Part shown: positions 26,013 through 34,131 of the stretch, in pieces
Numbering within the stretch: position 1 is the first letter of the stretch
How the letters are laid out: each line of letters starts with the position of its first letter
Source of the DNA: Prado023 sp963818445
Lineage (GTDB): Bacteria > Actinomycetota > Actinomycetes > S36-B12 > CAIYMF01
Length of the DNA stretch: 64,000 nucleotides
Assembly: GCA_963818445.1 (NCBI GenBank)
Contig: CAWFSG010000004.1
Coordinates: forward strand, 54,994-118,993
Direction: 5' to 3'
Notes under the pieces: model-generated
Told to the model about the DNA's origin: nothing
Seen by the model: the letters and a program-made list of their open reading frames with translations, nothing else
Database searches by the model: none
Translations under genes and position numbers: made by a program

Positions 26013-26876
26013 ATGACCGAGCCCGAGCCCCCAGCAGCTGCAGTCGACCCGAGGGTCCGCAATGCGCGCCTGTTCGATGAACTTGCTGACAGCTACGACG
26101 CCGTGGGTGTCGAGTTCTTCGCGCCGATCGCCCGTGGCCTGGTCGATGCTCTGGCGCCCGTCGCGGGTGAGCGGGTCGCCGATCTTGGGTGCGGCAAGGG
26201 TGCGTTCCTGCTGCCCGCGGCCCGCGCCGTCGGTGATCGCGGCCGGGCGGTCGGCCTGGACGTGGCGCCCGCGATGGTTGCCGCCACCGCGGAGGCCGCC
26301 GCATCGGAGGGCCTGGCCCACGTCGAGGTGTCGGTGGGTGACGCGCAGTCCCCGGACCTCCCCCCAGCCGCTTTCGACGTCCTGGGTGCGTCCCTGGTGC
26401 TCTTCTTCCTTCCCGACCCCCGGGCGGCGCTCGCGGCCTGGGGCTCGGCGCTGGCTCCTGGTGGCAGGCTCGGCGTCAGCACCTTCGGTCCGCAGGACGA
26501 TGCATGGCGGGCCGTCGATGACGTATTCACCCCGTATCTGCCGCCGGCCATGCTCGACGCCCGAACCAGCGGGACCCGGGGCCCGTTCGCGTCCGACACC
26601 GGGATGGAGCTACTCGTGGCGGAGGCTGGGTTCACCGACGTGCGCACCCTCGTGACCGACCTGCCGGTGCACTTCGCCGACGCCGACCAGTGGCAGGCCT
26701 TCAGCATGTCCACGGGGCAGCGGGCGATGTGGCGGGCGGTGCCCGAAGCGGAGCGCCCTGCCGTGCGGGCCGAAGCCGAACGACGGCTGGCCGCCGCAGC
26801 CCACCCCTCCGGCGGGTTCGTGATGCACCAGCAGGTCCGCTACACCCTTGGCATCAGTCCCGGCCGCCCCGCCTGA
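26013..26876 (+). CDS. class I SAM-dependent methyltransferase
   Basis: A 287-residue Rossmann-fold methyltransferase. Motif I is VADLGCGKGAFLLPAARAVG (residues about 51-70), the acidic end of strand 2 is AVGLDVAPAMVAA, and motif II/III are visible as VEVSVGDAQSPDLPPAAFD and LVLFFLPDPRAALAAWGSAL followed by LAPGGRLGVSTFG. The C-terminal part resembles ubiquinone/menaquinone-type methyltransferases. The ATG giving MTEPEPPAAAVD was chosen; the frame is open further upstream but those residues are not like homologues. It is divergent from arr with about 230 bases between them. The substrate is unknown. Confidence 0.88.
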   Translation: MTEPEPPAAAVDPRVRNARLFDELADSYDAVGVEFFAPIARGLVDALAPVAGERVADLGCGKGAFLLPAARAVGDRGRAVGLDVAPAMVAATAEAAASEGLAHVEVSVGDAQSPDLPPAAFDVLGASLVLFFLPDPRAALAAWGSALAPGGRLGVSTFGPQDDAWRAVDDVFTPYLPPAMLDARTSGTRGPFASDTGMELLVAEAGFTDVRTLVTDLPVHFADADQWQAFSMSTGQRAMWRAVPEAERPAVRAEAERRLAAAAHPSGGFVMHQQVRYTLGISPGRPA

Positions 26877-26979
26877 CGGTGGGTCTGGGAGTGGGGAGGG
26901 CAGGTCGATGTTCGTCAACGTGGTTGCCTCGGTGAGCGGGGCGACCGGGCTTCGCGGGGTCAGTGGCGGTCCCCGCGGA

Positions 26980-27290
26980 TCATTCGCATTGGGTCGGTTC
27001 GACCTGTGCGCACGCGGGGGCAGGCTGCGCCGCGGCCACAAGGCCGCGTATCGGACCAGGGGGTGCTTCGGGTTCATCGGGCGGTGCAGGTTTCACGGCC
27101 GTGCAGGTGTAGGTGACGACCTGGGCGACGGTGCCGTCGGGCACGGTGTCGACAAGGGTCCGGTGGCTGGTGATCACGTGCTCTCGAGACCCTTCCGCCG
27201 CAGCCAGTCGGTGACCTCGGCGTTGCACGCATTGCACGAGGCGGGCCGCTGCGTGTCGCCGGCGGCGCGACCCGAGCCCCCGGGCCGAGC
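26980..27290 (-). pseudogene. probable small CxxC protein, frameshifted, start unclear
   Basis: Two minus-strand frames join sensibly if one base is restored near 27178. Upstream: RPASCNACNAEVTDWLRRKG, then LEST and a stop. Next frame: VITSHRTLVDTVPDGTVAQV, then VTYTCTAVKPAPPDEPEAP to a TGA at 26980. Restoring an ACCGTG in place of ACGTG gives one continuous protein of about 100 residues with a CNAC motif. No start codon is visible in the first frame before an upstream stop, so a second defect or a start in another frame is likely. Function is not recognised. The rest of 26877-27301 holds nothing else. Confidence 0.35.
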
Positions 27291-27301
27291 ACGATGGGGG
27301 T

Positions 27302-28039
27302 GTGCAACTCATCATCACCACGCTCGCTGCCCGGCCAGCCCTCGCTGACGCCATGTGGGACATGCCGACCTCGTGGCCGGAGTTCATGCGCCATGACCCG
27401 ATCGGTGGCCTGTTCTACGGCAACATCGAGGCCCGCTTCGCCGAGTTCGTACTCGTCGGCCAGGACGAGACCGGCGAGGTGGTCGCCTGCGCCTACTCCG
27501 TCCCCTTCGTGCTGGGAGGGGAGGACCTGCCCGGCAACGGCTGGGATTTCGCGATCCGCAGCGGCGTGCTCGCCAGCATCCGTGGCCAGGAGCCCGACGC
27601 GATCTCCGCGGTCGAGATCGCGGTGCGCCCCGACAGCCAGGGCATGGGCATCTCCTCGCAGATGCTCGTCGCCCTGCGTGACAACGCGGCACGCCTCGGT
27701 TTCGCCGAGCTCGTCGCGCCGGTCCGGCCCAACGGCAAGACCGACATCCACGAGCCCATGTCGTCGTACGCGTTCCGGGTGCGGGGGGATGGTCTGCCCT
27801 CCGATCCGTGGCTCCGGGTGCACGTCCGCGTCGGCGGCCGCATCGCGAAGGTGGCCCCGCGCTCCATGGTCGTCCCCGGCACACTCGAGGAGTGGCGGGC
27901 CTGGACTGGGCTGCCGTTCGACACCACCGGCCCGGTCCTTGTGCCTCAGGCCCTCGCTCCGGTTCACTGCGACGTTGAGCACGGCGTCGCGGCGTACGTC
28001 GAACCGAACGTCTGGGTGGTCCACCCCATCGTGCGCTGA
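27302..28039 (+). CDS. GNAT-family N-acetyltransferase
   Basis: A 245-residue protein whose centre has the GNAT acetyl-CoA-binding pattern: ISAVEIAVRPDSQGMGISSQ followed by MLVALRDNAARLGFAELVAP, with QGMGIS as the Q-x-x-G-x-G/A pyrophosphate loop. The N-terminal third (about 1-90) and C-terminal third (about 160-245; LPSDPWLRVHVRVGGRIAKV, then a VPGTLEEWRAWTG segment) are longer than in a minimal GNAT and match no further domain I know. The GTG start is inferred from the frame. The substrate is unknown. It ends 15 bases before the 3' end of an opposite-strand ORF. Confidence 0.85.
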   Translation: MQLIITTLAARPALADAMWDMPTSWPEFMRHDPIGGLFYGNIEARFAEFVLVGQDETGEVVACAYSVPFVLGGEDLPGNGWDFAIRSGVLASIRGQEPDAISAVEIAVRPDSQGMGISSQMLVALRDNAARLGFAELVAPVRPNGKTDIHEPMSSYAFRVRGDGLPSDPWLRVHVRVGGRIAKVAPRSMVVPGTLEEWRAWTGLPFDTTGPVLVPQALAPVHCDVEHGVAAYVEPNVWVVHPIVR

Positions 28040-28053
28040 GCCACTCACTCGCG

Positions 28054-28299
28054 TCAGTGCTTGAGCGGACCGAGAATCTGGCTCGGCGGGTCGCCGTCGA
28101 CGCGGTACCTCGCCACGCCAAGTGGGGCGACGAGCTGGATCTCGTTTCGGCTGAGGTCCCGGGTACGTCGTTCAGCCGATGGACTGAGCGGTGCGCCACG
28201 AAGCCACCGCCAGTTCTGTAGCAGATGCTCGACGCCCGGGACATAGGCAGGCCTGCCCCTGCGGCGTTTCGCCGCCTGACGGGCGTGTCGGGGCAGGCA
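28054..28299 (-). pseudogene. open frame without a start codon, probable gene tail
   Basis: An open minus-strand frame of 82 codons (upstream in-frame TGA at 28300-28302) ending at TGA 28054. The C-terminal part looks protein-like: YVPGVEHLLQNWRWLRG, LSRNEIQLVAPLGVARYRVD and GDPPSQILGPLKH. No ATG, GTG or TTG start exists in it, so it is either the tail of a gene whose upstream part is frameshifted or a remnant. Its 3' end faces the GNAT gene closely, as real convergent genes do. No family is recognised. Confidence 0.35.
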
Positions 28300-28370
28300 T
28301 CACCACCCAATGCTTCCGTGGCTCATCGAGGTTGCTTGACCGCGAAACCGCCGCCCCCTACCGTCCCAGC

Positions 28371-28733
28371 ATGGTCAACCGGGCGACTCCGAACCTTCCG
28401 TCGCGCGATCTTGCGGCGACGGCGGCGTTCTACTCACGTCTCGGATTCGTGGAGGAGTACCGCGACGCCGGCTGGCTGATCCTCACCCGCGATGGGGTGA
28501 CCCTTGAGTTCTTCACATTCTTCGACCTCGACCCAGCGACGAGCTCCTTTGGCTGCTGCCTGCGTCTGGACGACGTCGATGCGTTCTTCCAGACGTGCGT
28601 GGTGGCGGGACTACCAACCGCCACCCAGGGATGGCCTCGACTGCACCCGCCCAAGGTCGAGGAGTCGGGGTTGCGAATCGGAGCGCTGATCGACTTGGAC
28701 GGCACCCTTCTGCGCCTCATAGCGAATCCGTAG
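28371..28733 (+). CDS. bleomycin resistance-type VOC family protein
   Basis: A 120-residue single-domain VOC protein resembling the bleomycin-binding (BLMT/Ble) group: ATPNLPSRDLAATAAFYSRL, GFVEEYRDAGWLILTRDGVT, LEFFTFFDLDPATSSFGCCL, RLDDVDAFFQTCVVAG, and the end GALIDLDGTLLRLIANP. Ble proteins sequester the drug by binding as dimers and have no catalysis. The resemblance is to the family only, so antibiotic binding is not demonstrated. It is a single gene. Downstream bases 28734-29018 hold nothing I can support. Confidence 0.85.
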   Translation: MVNRATPNLPSRDLAATAAFYSRLGFVEEYRDAGWLILTRDGVTLEFFTFFDLDPATSSFGCCLRLDDVDAFFQTCVVAGLPTATQGWPRLHPPKVEESGLRIGALIDLDGTLLRLIANP

Positions 28734-29018
28734 AATCCGACGCCACGACCTCCGGTGAGGGACGTGGGCGCCACAAGGCGGGACACCCCTACCGCCTGGC
28801 CTCGGGGCGCTGGTGGCCATTCCACCCGAACCACAGTCCTGAATCGGTTCAACGCAGAACCTGCGGCACTCGGCCGCCTGTCGCACGCATCGCGTCTGGG
28901 ATCTCAGCCTTCAGATGCGTGGGCGTCGTCGGATCTGAGGCGGGCGAGTTGCGCCTCGTGTGGGCGGGCAGGGTGCCGCGGCGAGGTTGGCGTTCCACGG
29001 GTTGCGCCGCCCTTGTTG

Positions 29019-29645
29019 TCAGGCGGGGGCACGTCCAGTGGCGTCCCGGCGCATCGCCCACGCCGGTGGCCCGCCCTTGCCGAGCGACGCCTGCTCCAGG
29101 ACGGTGAACCCGAGTTGCTCGTAGAACGGCAGGTTCGTGGGGGTGTTCGTGTTGAGGTAGCACGGCAGTCCCGACTCATCCGCGCGGGCCAGCCCGTCGC
29201 GCACCAGTGCGCTGCCGCGCCCCCGTCCCTGCAGCGCCGGATCCACTGCGACGATCAGCAGTTCCCAATGAGGTCCGTTCATGTGACGTTTGTGGATCTT
29301 GTCCATGACCCCGTTCGCACCCCCGAACCGCGCCAAGGGCCGCAGTCCAGTCCGCACGGGCACGCCGAGCATTCCGCAACGGACCATCCGCCCGGGGGAC
29401 ATCGGCTCCCCAGGTGGGACCCAGATGGCGACGCACCGGCCCTCGTCGGACTGCCGGACGTAGCCATAGCGCTGCCCGTACTCGAGGGGAACTCGGTTGA
29501 GTCGGCGCAGGCCGCGTGCCCGGGCAGCAGGGTCCGGGAACACCCACCCGAACATCGAATCGTCCATGAAGGCTGTCACCAGCGTGTCGTTGGCCGCGTC
29601 CAGCATCGACCGCTCGAGCGGTGCGACCGGTGAGTTGTCATTCAT
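29019..29645 (-). CDS. GNAT-family N-acetyltransferase
   Basis: A 208-residue acetyltransferase of the type often annotated as GNAT close to puromycin acetyltransferase-like proteins. The acetyl-CoA loop is in LLIVAVDPALQGRGRGSALV (QGRGRG), followed by ESGLPCYLNTNTPTNLPFYE and QLGFTVLEQASL, the classical C-terminal beta-bulge region. The N-terminal half has FMDDSMFGWVFPDPAARARG and GQRYGYVRQSDEG. The ATG at 29645 was preferred to a GTG at 29654 because GGAG lies eight bases upstream of it. It stands alone and its acceptor is unknown. The 29655-29986 interval holds no supported gene. Confidence 0.88.
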   Translation of the reverse strand: MNDNSPVAPLERSMLDAANDTLVTAFMDDSMFGWVFPDPAARARGLRRLNRVPLEYGQRYGYVRQSDEGRCVAIWVPPGEPMSPGRMVRCGMLGVPVRTGLRPLARFGGANGVMDKIHKRHMNGPHWELLIVAVDPALQGRGRGSALVRDGLARADESGLPCYLNTNTPTNLPFYEQLGFTVLEQASLGKGGPPAWAMRRDATGRAPA

Positions 29646-29986
29646 ACGTGGCACTCCCGCTCCGGGTCAAAGTCAAAGGGGACCTCAATGTAGCCCCGGG
29701 CTCAGCGGAATGGCCGACGACGATCGTGGCCGGGCCAGTCCCCGTCGGGCCGCGGTATGGACTCCTGGGCAGGGGAAGCGGCCAGGAATGGCGACGGGGT
29801 GGGAGAACCCACGTCGTGACTCAGGGCCGAACCAGCTGTAGCCCACGTCGCCGCGTACGGGGCGCCCTCTGGGGCTGGCTTCCCGATCGGAGATCCGGTT
29901 CCTGATCGATGACGCGGGGGACCTCGTCCGAGCGCACCACTGAGGGTGCGTGCGGCGGTGGGCAGGGCGGTGATCTGATCTCGGTC

Positions 29987-30502
29987 CTAGCTGTGCCGAG
30001 CACCGGCTTCGTTGGCCAGCAACCACCGTTCGAAGGCGGGATTGCAGAGACACGCCGGTGAACGCTTGGCCCGGATCAGGGCAATGGCTTCCGCCGGCTG
30101 CATCCCCTCCAGCACCAGGGCTCGCGCAGCGACCAGGCTGCTTCGGTTCAATCCTGCCTGGCAGTGCACCAGAACTGGCCCGGTGGCCCGGCATTCGTTG
30201 ATCCAGGCCGCGATCGTGTCCACCTGGTCGAACGCCTGTTCCTCGCTGTCGTACATGGTCACCTCGAGGGCGGTGTCCAGATCGTGGTTGACCGTGTAGG
30301 CCTCCCAGGGATAGAGCGAGACCAGATGTTTGATGAACGAGGGCAGGATCATCCCGTCCTGGCACCCACCCAGCCAGAGGTTCGATGCGATCTCGCTCAT
30401 GAAGGGAACATCGAACGGGATATGTCCGTGCATGGACACTCCGCGCATGTGTTGAGTCAGCGGATCGAACTCGATGTCGATCCTCGTGGGGTCGCCACTC
30501 AT
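29987..30502 (-). CDS. dual-specificity / cyclin-type protein phosphatase
   Basis: A 171-residue phosphatase. The P-loop is VLVHCQAGLNRSSLVAARAL, giving the CX5R site with Cys114 and Arg120. The general acid is probably Asp85 in MYDSEEQ, and FMSEIASNLWLGGCQDG near residue 40 is the usual dual-specificity phosphatase N-terminal strand. Targets could be phosphotyrosine/threonine proteins or other phospho-compounds. The start is fixed by an ATGA overlap with the upstream small ORF (30499-30687), so the two are translationally coupled. The long open frame reaching 30583 is therefore not needed. No kinase is encoded nearby. Confidence 0.88.
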   Translation of the reverse strand: MSGDPTRIDIEFDPLTQHMRGVSMHGHIPFDVPFMSEIASNLWLGGCQDGMILPSFIKHLVSLYPWEAYTVNHDLDTALEVTMYDSEEQAFDQVDTIAAWINECRATGPVLVHCQAGLNRSSLVAARALVLEGMQPAEAIALIRAKRSPACLCNPAFERWLLANEAGARHS

Positions 30503-30687
30503 GACGGGGCCGCTTCGAAGTACCCCTCGTCGATCACCATCGCGCACCCCCATTCCTCCTCGACCACACGTTCTCGGGAGCACACGGGGCGCGCAAGAGG
30601 CGAACGACCTGATCCGGGTGACGAATGGGCATGGACGAGCTCGGTGAGGTTCTGCCGGACCTCGGCCGGGTTCAGCGTGCGGGCCAT
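30499..30687 (-). CDS. small protein coupled to the phosphatase gene
   Basis: A 62-residue ORF (MARTLNPAEVRQNLTELVHA ... CAMVIDEGYFEAAPS) whose stop codon overlaps the phosphatase ATG (ATGA). Coupling supports that the 3' end is genuinely translated. The start is weak (only GAAG upstream). A different minus-strand frame just upstream ends PGAIVAHGVFLDAAELVNRR, overlapping this ATG by about 14 bases, as in overlapping antitoxin-toxin style pairs. It may be a truncated version of a longer protein. No family assigned. Confidence 0.45.
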   Translation of the reverse strand: MARTLNPAEVRQNLTELVHAHSSPGSGRSPLARPVCSRERVVEEEWGCAMVIDEGYFEAAPS

Positions 30688-30808
30688 CTTCGGTTCACCA
30701 GCTCGGCGGCGTCGAGGAACACCCCGTGGGCGACGATTGCACCAGGTGTGGCCGCCGAGCGGCGGCGCGAAGTGCGGGCACGGGCTCGACGTCCCACGGC
30801 TCGGCCAG

Positions 30809-31138
30809 GTGTCTCTGATTCACCCGACGGCAGTACCGGTTGCGGAGTTTGCCGCGGAGATCTCGGCGTGGCTGGCCAACGGTGATGCGGACAGCGCGTG
30901 GCGGGCCTTCATCGGGGCCAACGACGATCTGAGGGCGGCGCCGGCGGACGTGCGGGTCGCGCTGTGCGTGTGCGAGCCGACCCCGACCCGGGATCCGCGG
31001 TTCCATGCCGCCCTGGCCGCGCTGGTCGCCCACCAGCTCGGCGGTTCCGGGCTCCGGTCCCCGCGTGGGTCGACGACTCGTGCCACCTTGGTCACGAGCA
31101 ATGCACTTCCGAGCATGGGCAGGGCGGCTGCGAGGTGA
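30809..31138 (+). pseudogene. remnant of an antitoxin-like hypothetical protein
   Basis: The plus-strand frame reads VSLIHPTAVPVAEFAAEISA, WLANGDADSAWRAFIGANDD, and FHAALAALVAHQLGGSGL. The next frame supplies VPAWVDDSCHLGHEQ if one C is restored near 31065. The pattern (a helical N-terminus, then a segment ending in P-x-P-x-W) recalls actinobacterial proteins that sit next to nucleotidyltransferase-type toxins. I could not find the expected C-terminus or partner gene on this strand. The family link is from memory and weak. Confidence 0.3.
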
Positions 31139-31696
31139 AGTCCTGCTCCCGCGCGAGAGCGCTGCGGCGCCTCGGCGTGGCTACCGGGACTGCGGTAATG
31201 CGATCGACCTCTCTGGGGGTCCCTGGTCGGGTGGACTCTGTCAGGCAGCAAGGCACCACCGATCACAGAGACAGCGACCGTCCCGCGATGCTGGCGCGGA
31301 GCCTACATTGCCAGGTCGGCTGGACCCGTCTGCCGCCGTCGACGTGCCGGTCACTCAGGCGGGGTGCACGATCCGGTGATGGCGATCAGGGGTGGGGGCT
31401 ACTTGGCGCGGTGACAGCGGATCGGGCTCGAGCGCGGGCCAGGACCCCCGAGATGATCCGGCACATGCGTGAGCGGCTAGCCAAACGCGCCGGGCTCGGG
31501 ATCGAAACGACGGACGACCGACCGACGCACCCCAAGGGGTGCGACAGTCCTTCGCCGCGAGCGGGGGCGCCTATGCCCTGCGGGACTGGGTCTTGAGTCG
31601 GTGGGCCAGCGGTCACTCGCGCATTTCGTGCGCCCGTCGTCGTGGTAGGGAACGTTACCCCGCGGCTGCGGCGGGAGGGCTGGTCGGTGGGCCTGC
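31139..31696. other. about 550 bases without a supported gene
   Basis: Short open frames occur on both strands (for example plus-strand residues MIRHMRERLAKRAGLGIETT around 31453), but none has a start signal and recognisable product. It may hold decayed accessory DNA. Confidence 0.4.
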
Positions 31697-32541
31697 CTAC
31701 TCGGGCTGGTTGATGAAGTCGAGGATGTGTCGGGGGGTGCGCTCGTCCAGGCAGTGCCCCCGTGGCCCCGGCCCTGGTAACGGATCAGGGTGCAGTCAGG
31801 GATGAGCCCGACGGTCTCGTCGACGATCTCGGCGGCGAAGTCGGAGTCCTTGTCCCCGACGATGACTAGGACGGGGGCGGTGATCTGGGGCAGGAAAGGC
31901 CGGGTGTCGACGTCCATCACCGCGACGGTCTCGACCAGCACGTCGGGCAGGGTGTTGCCCGACGAGGCGAGCATGCGGCCCATCAGCACGCCCAGCAGGC
32001 GGCGCACGGGGCCAAACCAGACCCCGGGAATGGCGTCCTCGAGGGCTACCGCTCCGGCTTCGGTGAACCGGCCGTGGCCCAGCGCCTCGCCGTAGCGGCG
32101 CGTGCTTTCCACAGCCCGCACAGTCGGGGCGGCGGCCGAGGAGACCAGCACCACACGGCCCACGGCGCCGGGGTGCCGGGCAGCGAGGAACTGGGCGATC
32201 ACCCCGCCCAGGGACAGGCCGACGACCGCGTCGACGTGCCCGTCGAAGGCTTCGTCGATGACCTGGGCGACGTCATCGGCCATGTCCGCGACCGTGTGGC
32301 CGACTGGCATGCCGCGGCGACGGGTCAGCCGCCACACCGTGCACCCCCCGGCGGCCAACGGCTCCAACAACGTCTGCGCGATCCGGGACCACGCCATCCG
32401 CACGACGCCCGGCCCGCGAGGAAGGAAGACCAGCGTCCGCGGGCCGCTGCCGAACGCCTCGTAAGCAATACCGTTGGAGAACGAGCCGGTCCGGATCTCA
32501 GGCTTGACTGCCCGCCCCCGACCCGCCGTGATTGCGGCCAT
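31697..32541 (-). CDS. alpha/beta-fold hydrolase, frameshifted near its C-terminus
   Basis: An alpha/beta hydrolase of about 280 residues. FLPRGPGVVRMAW is the oxyanion region, VVGLSLGGVIAQFLAARHPG carries the nucleophile serine, and VLVIVGDKDSDF the acid. The catalytic histidine lies in YQGRGHGG. A G-run of five at about 31766 is one or two bases off. Past it, the correct frame reads CLDERTPRHILDFINQPE and stops at the TAG at 31697. The frame as written instead runs on to 31477 with an unrelated arginine/serine-rich tail. The start is uncertain between ATG 32541 (MAAITAGRGR) and ATG 32553. It is a single gene and its substrate is unknown. Confidence 0.85.
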
Positions 32542-32707
32542 GCTCCTCACCATCCCTCGCTCGCCCTCATGCGGCCTCACTGGCATGGAACACCCCGTGC
32601 GCTTGGACGTCCAGGGCCGCAAGTCCTTCGCCGGCCCGCGGCGTGAAGCGCGACGGGGCCCATCTTTGCCCGGCACGGTTGCCAAGCCACTTCGGCTGCT
32701 ACGTGTG

Positions 32708-32726
32708 CCCGCCCGTCTCGGGCGGG
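32708..32726. terminator. GC-rich hairpin
   Basis: Perfect 8-bp inverted repeat CCCGCCCG-TCT-CGGGCGGG about 140 bases past the end of the minus-strand lipoprotein gene (32868) and upstream of the hydrolase at 32541. A terminator for the lipoprotein transcript is plausible. It has no T-run. Confidence 0.3.
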
Positions 32727-32867
32727 GGTTCACCGGCCTGCCCGAATCGAGTCGCATGCGCAATCCATGCCAAGGGTCGTCCAGTGCGCCTCCGGAACGA
32801 GCGTTCCTACAGTTGGTCGACGACGAGGACAACCCGCGTCGATCCAGGCTGGCCAGCACTCGCGTGG

Positions 32868-33509
32868 TCAGGGCTCGCGGTTCGGTGGGGGTTGGGGGGC
32901 TCTGAGGTACTCAGCCAGAGCGGCGTCGAGTAAGCCGTCGGCCTGGTCCAGCGTCAGCGAGGGTGTGCTCTTGCCCTCCCACGGCGGGATCCACAGCTCG
33001 ATGCGTACCCCGTCGTCGTAGGCCCGTTCGATCACGCGGGTTCCTTCGAGCCCCTGGTTCGAGTCAGGGCCGTGCACGACCATGGTCTGGCTCCACGAGT
33101 TCTGCGGCGTGGTCCCGTCCCTCCGGATCGTGGTCGGCCCCTCGGAGCAGGTCGGGTCGCACTCAAGTGCCGGGGACGGCAGCCGCCAGTCCGCGTAGAA
33201 CTGCGCAGTGACCCCAGACACGCGCTCACCCTTGATCATCAGGTACTGCCCGGCGTACTGGTCGGCAGCTCCCTTGCCCTCGAAATCGGGCCCGCCGCTG
33301 ACCTCGAGCCCCTGGCCGGCCAGGTACTCGGCCACGGTCTCTGGGACGTCGGGGGACGACGTGGCCGACGGCATGGGAGCCGCCGAACTGGTCTGCGGCA
33401 ACGCCGCGGCGGCCTGGCTCTGGCTCGGGTTCGGATTCGCGCAGCCAGCGCACGTCAAGGCCAGAGCCACCAGCCCCCACACGACCCACACGCGAACCCT
33501 GAGCTTCAT
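32868..33509 (-). CDS. putative lipoprotein, function unknown
   Basis: A 213-residue exported protein. The ATG giving MKLRVRVWVVWGLVALALTC was chosen because it creates a proper signal peptide with a lipobox-like TCAGC (modified Cys at about residue 23). The following 35 residues are Ser/Ala/Pro-rich linker. The rest is a compact domain with two close cysteines (LECDPTCSEGP) that could form a disulfide, and strands such as QYLMIKGERVSGVTAQFYAD and GVRIELWIPPWEG. No family is recognised. The frame is open to 33545. It is followed on the same strand, with a gap, by nothing related. Confidence 0.8.
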   Translation of the reverse strand: MKLRVRVWVVWGLVALALTCAGCANPNPSQSQAAAALPQTSSAAPMPSATSSPDVPETVAEYLAGQGLEVSGGPDFEGKGAADQYAGQYLMIKGERVSGVTAQFYADWRLPSPALECDPTCSEGPTTIRRDGTTPQNSWSQTMVVHGPDSNQGLEGTRVIERAYDDGVRIELWIPPWEGKSTPSLTLDQADGLLDAALAEYLRAPQPPPNREP

Positions 33510-33606
33510 CACTTCACCCCGTCCTCCGGCTGCACAGTCTCGCACTCGCCCATCGGCTACCCCGAGCCTCGTCTACCGGCCGGTCGCTTTCAGGCAGTGC
33601 AGCCTG

Positions 33607-33840
33607 CTACGACGCTGAGGGCATGGGGATCCGCGGCCGGCCTGCGACCAGCCAGGCGCTCGCCCCAAGCAGTGGGATGAGCAGGATCAGCAGGACCCAT
33701 GCGAGGGTCTGGGTGGCGGTGAGGCTGGAGCGTGACCGGGCCAGGGAGATCAGAGCGGCGATCGCCAGGACAAACAGAACGAGCATGACCGCACCCCAGA
33801 CCACGTCGTAGGCACTCGGCACGAGCGGGTTCGGATCCAC
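33607..33840 (-). CDS. PLDc_N-type small membrane protein
   Basis: A 77-residue protein with two transmembrane helices: WGAVMLVLFVLAIAALISLA and LAWVLLILLIPLLGASAWLV, the second followed by AGRPR. This matches the phospholipase D N-terminal (PLDc_N) domain seen alone in many actinobacteria, related to the helical part of cardiolipin synthases. The GTG start has GGAGGGGAG seven bases or so upstream. The role of the stand-alone domain is unknown. It lies just upstream of the lipoprotein gene on the same strand, about 97 bases apart. Confidence 0.8.
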   Translation of the reverse strand: MDPNPLVPSAYDVVWGAVMLVLFVLAIAALISLARSRSSLTATQTLAWVLLILLIPLLGASAWLVAGRPRIPMPSAS

Positions 33841-34131
33841 TTCTGCTCCCCTCCGAGATGGACTCGTGTGATCGGCCCGGACATTCGCCTGGGCGGGACC
33901 GACGACGACTCAGTTCTACCACGCCAGGGTGACGCAGACTCGAGGCCAGCTACCGGTTCCGCAGGCCCCCCAGCCGACATGGCACCCCAACTGAAGTGCC
34001 CCACTTCGCCGCGAGCCGGGCGCCTTCGGGGTGGGACAACTGGGTGTGGAGGCGGTGTTGGTGGGCCCGGTCAACAGCCCCGTGAGCGCGTAGAGTCGCA
34101 CCAAGGGGGCGGACTTGAGGAGGGTGTCACG

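Noticed and set aside
31477..31690. Extended C-terminus of the 31697-32541 hydrolase
   Set aside because: The tail after the catalytic histidine is Arg/Ser-rich nonsense. The alternative frame gives a normal C-terminal helix ending at 31697.
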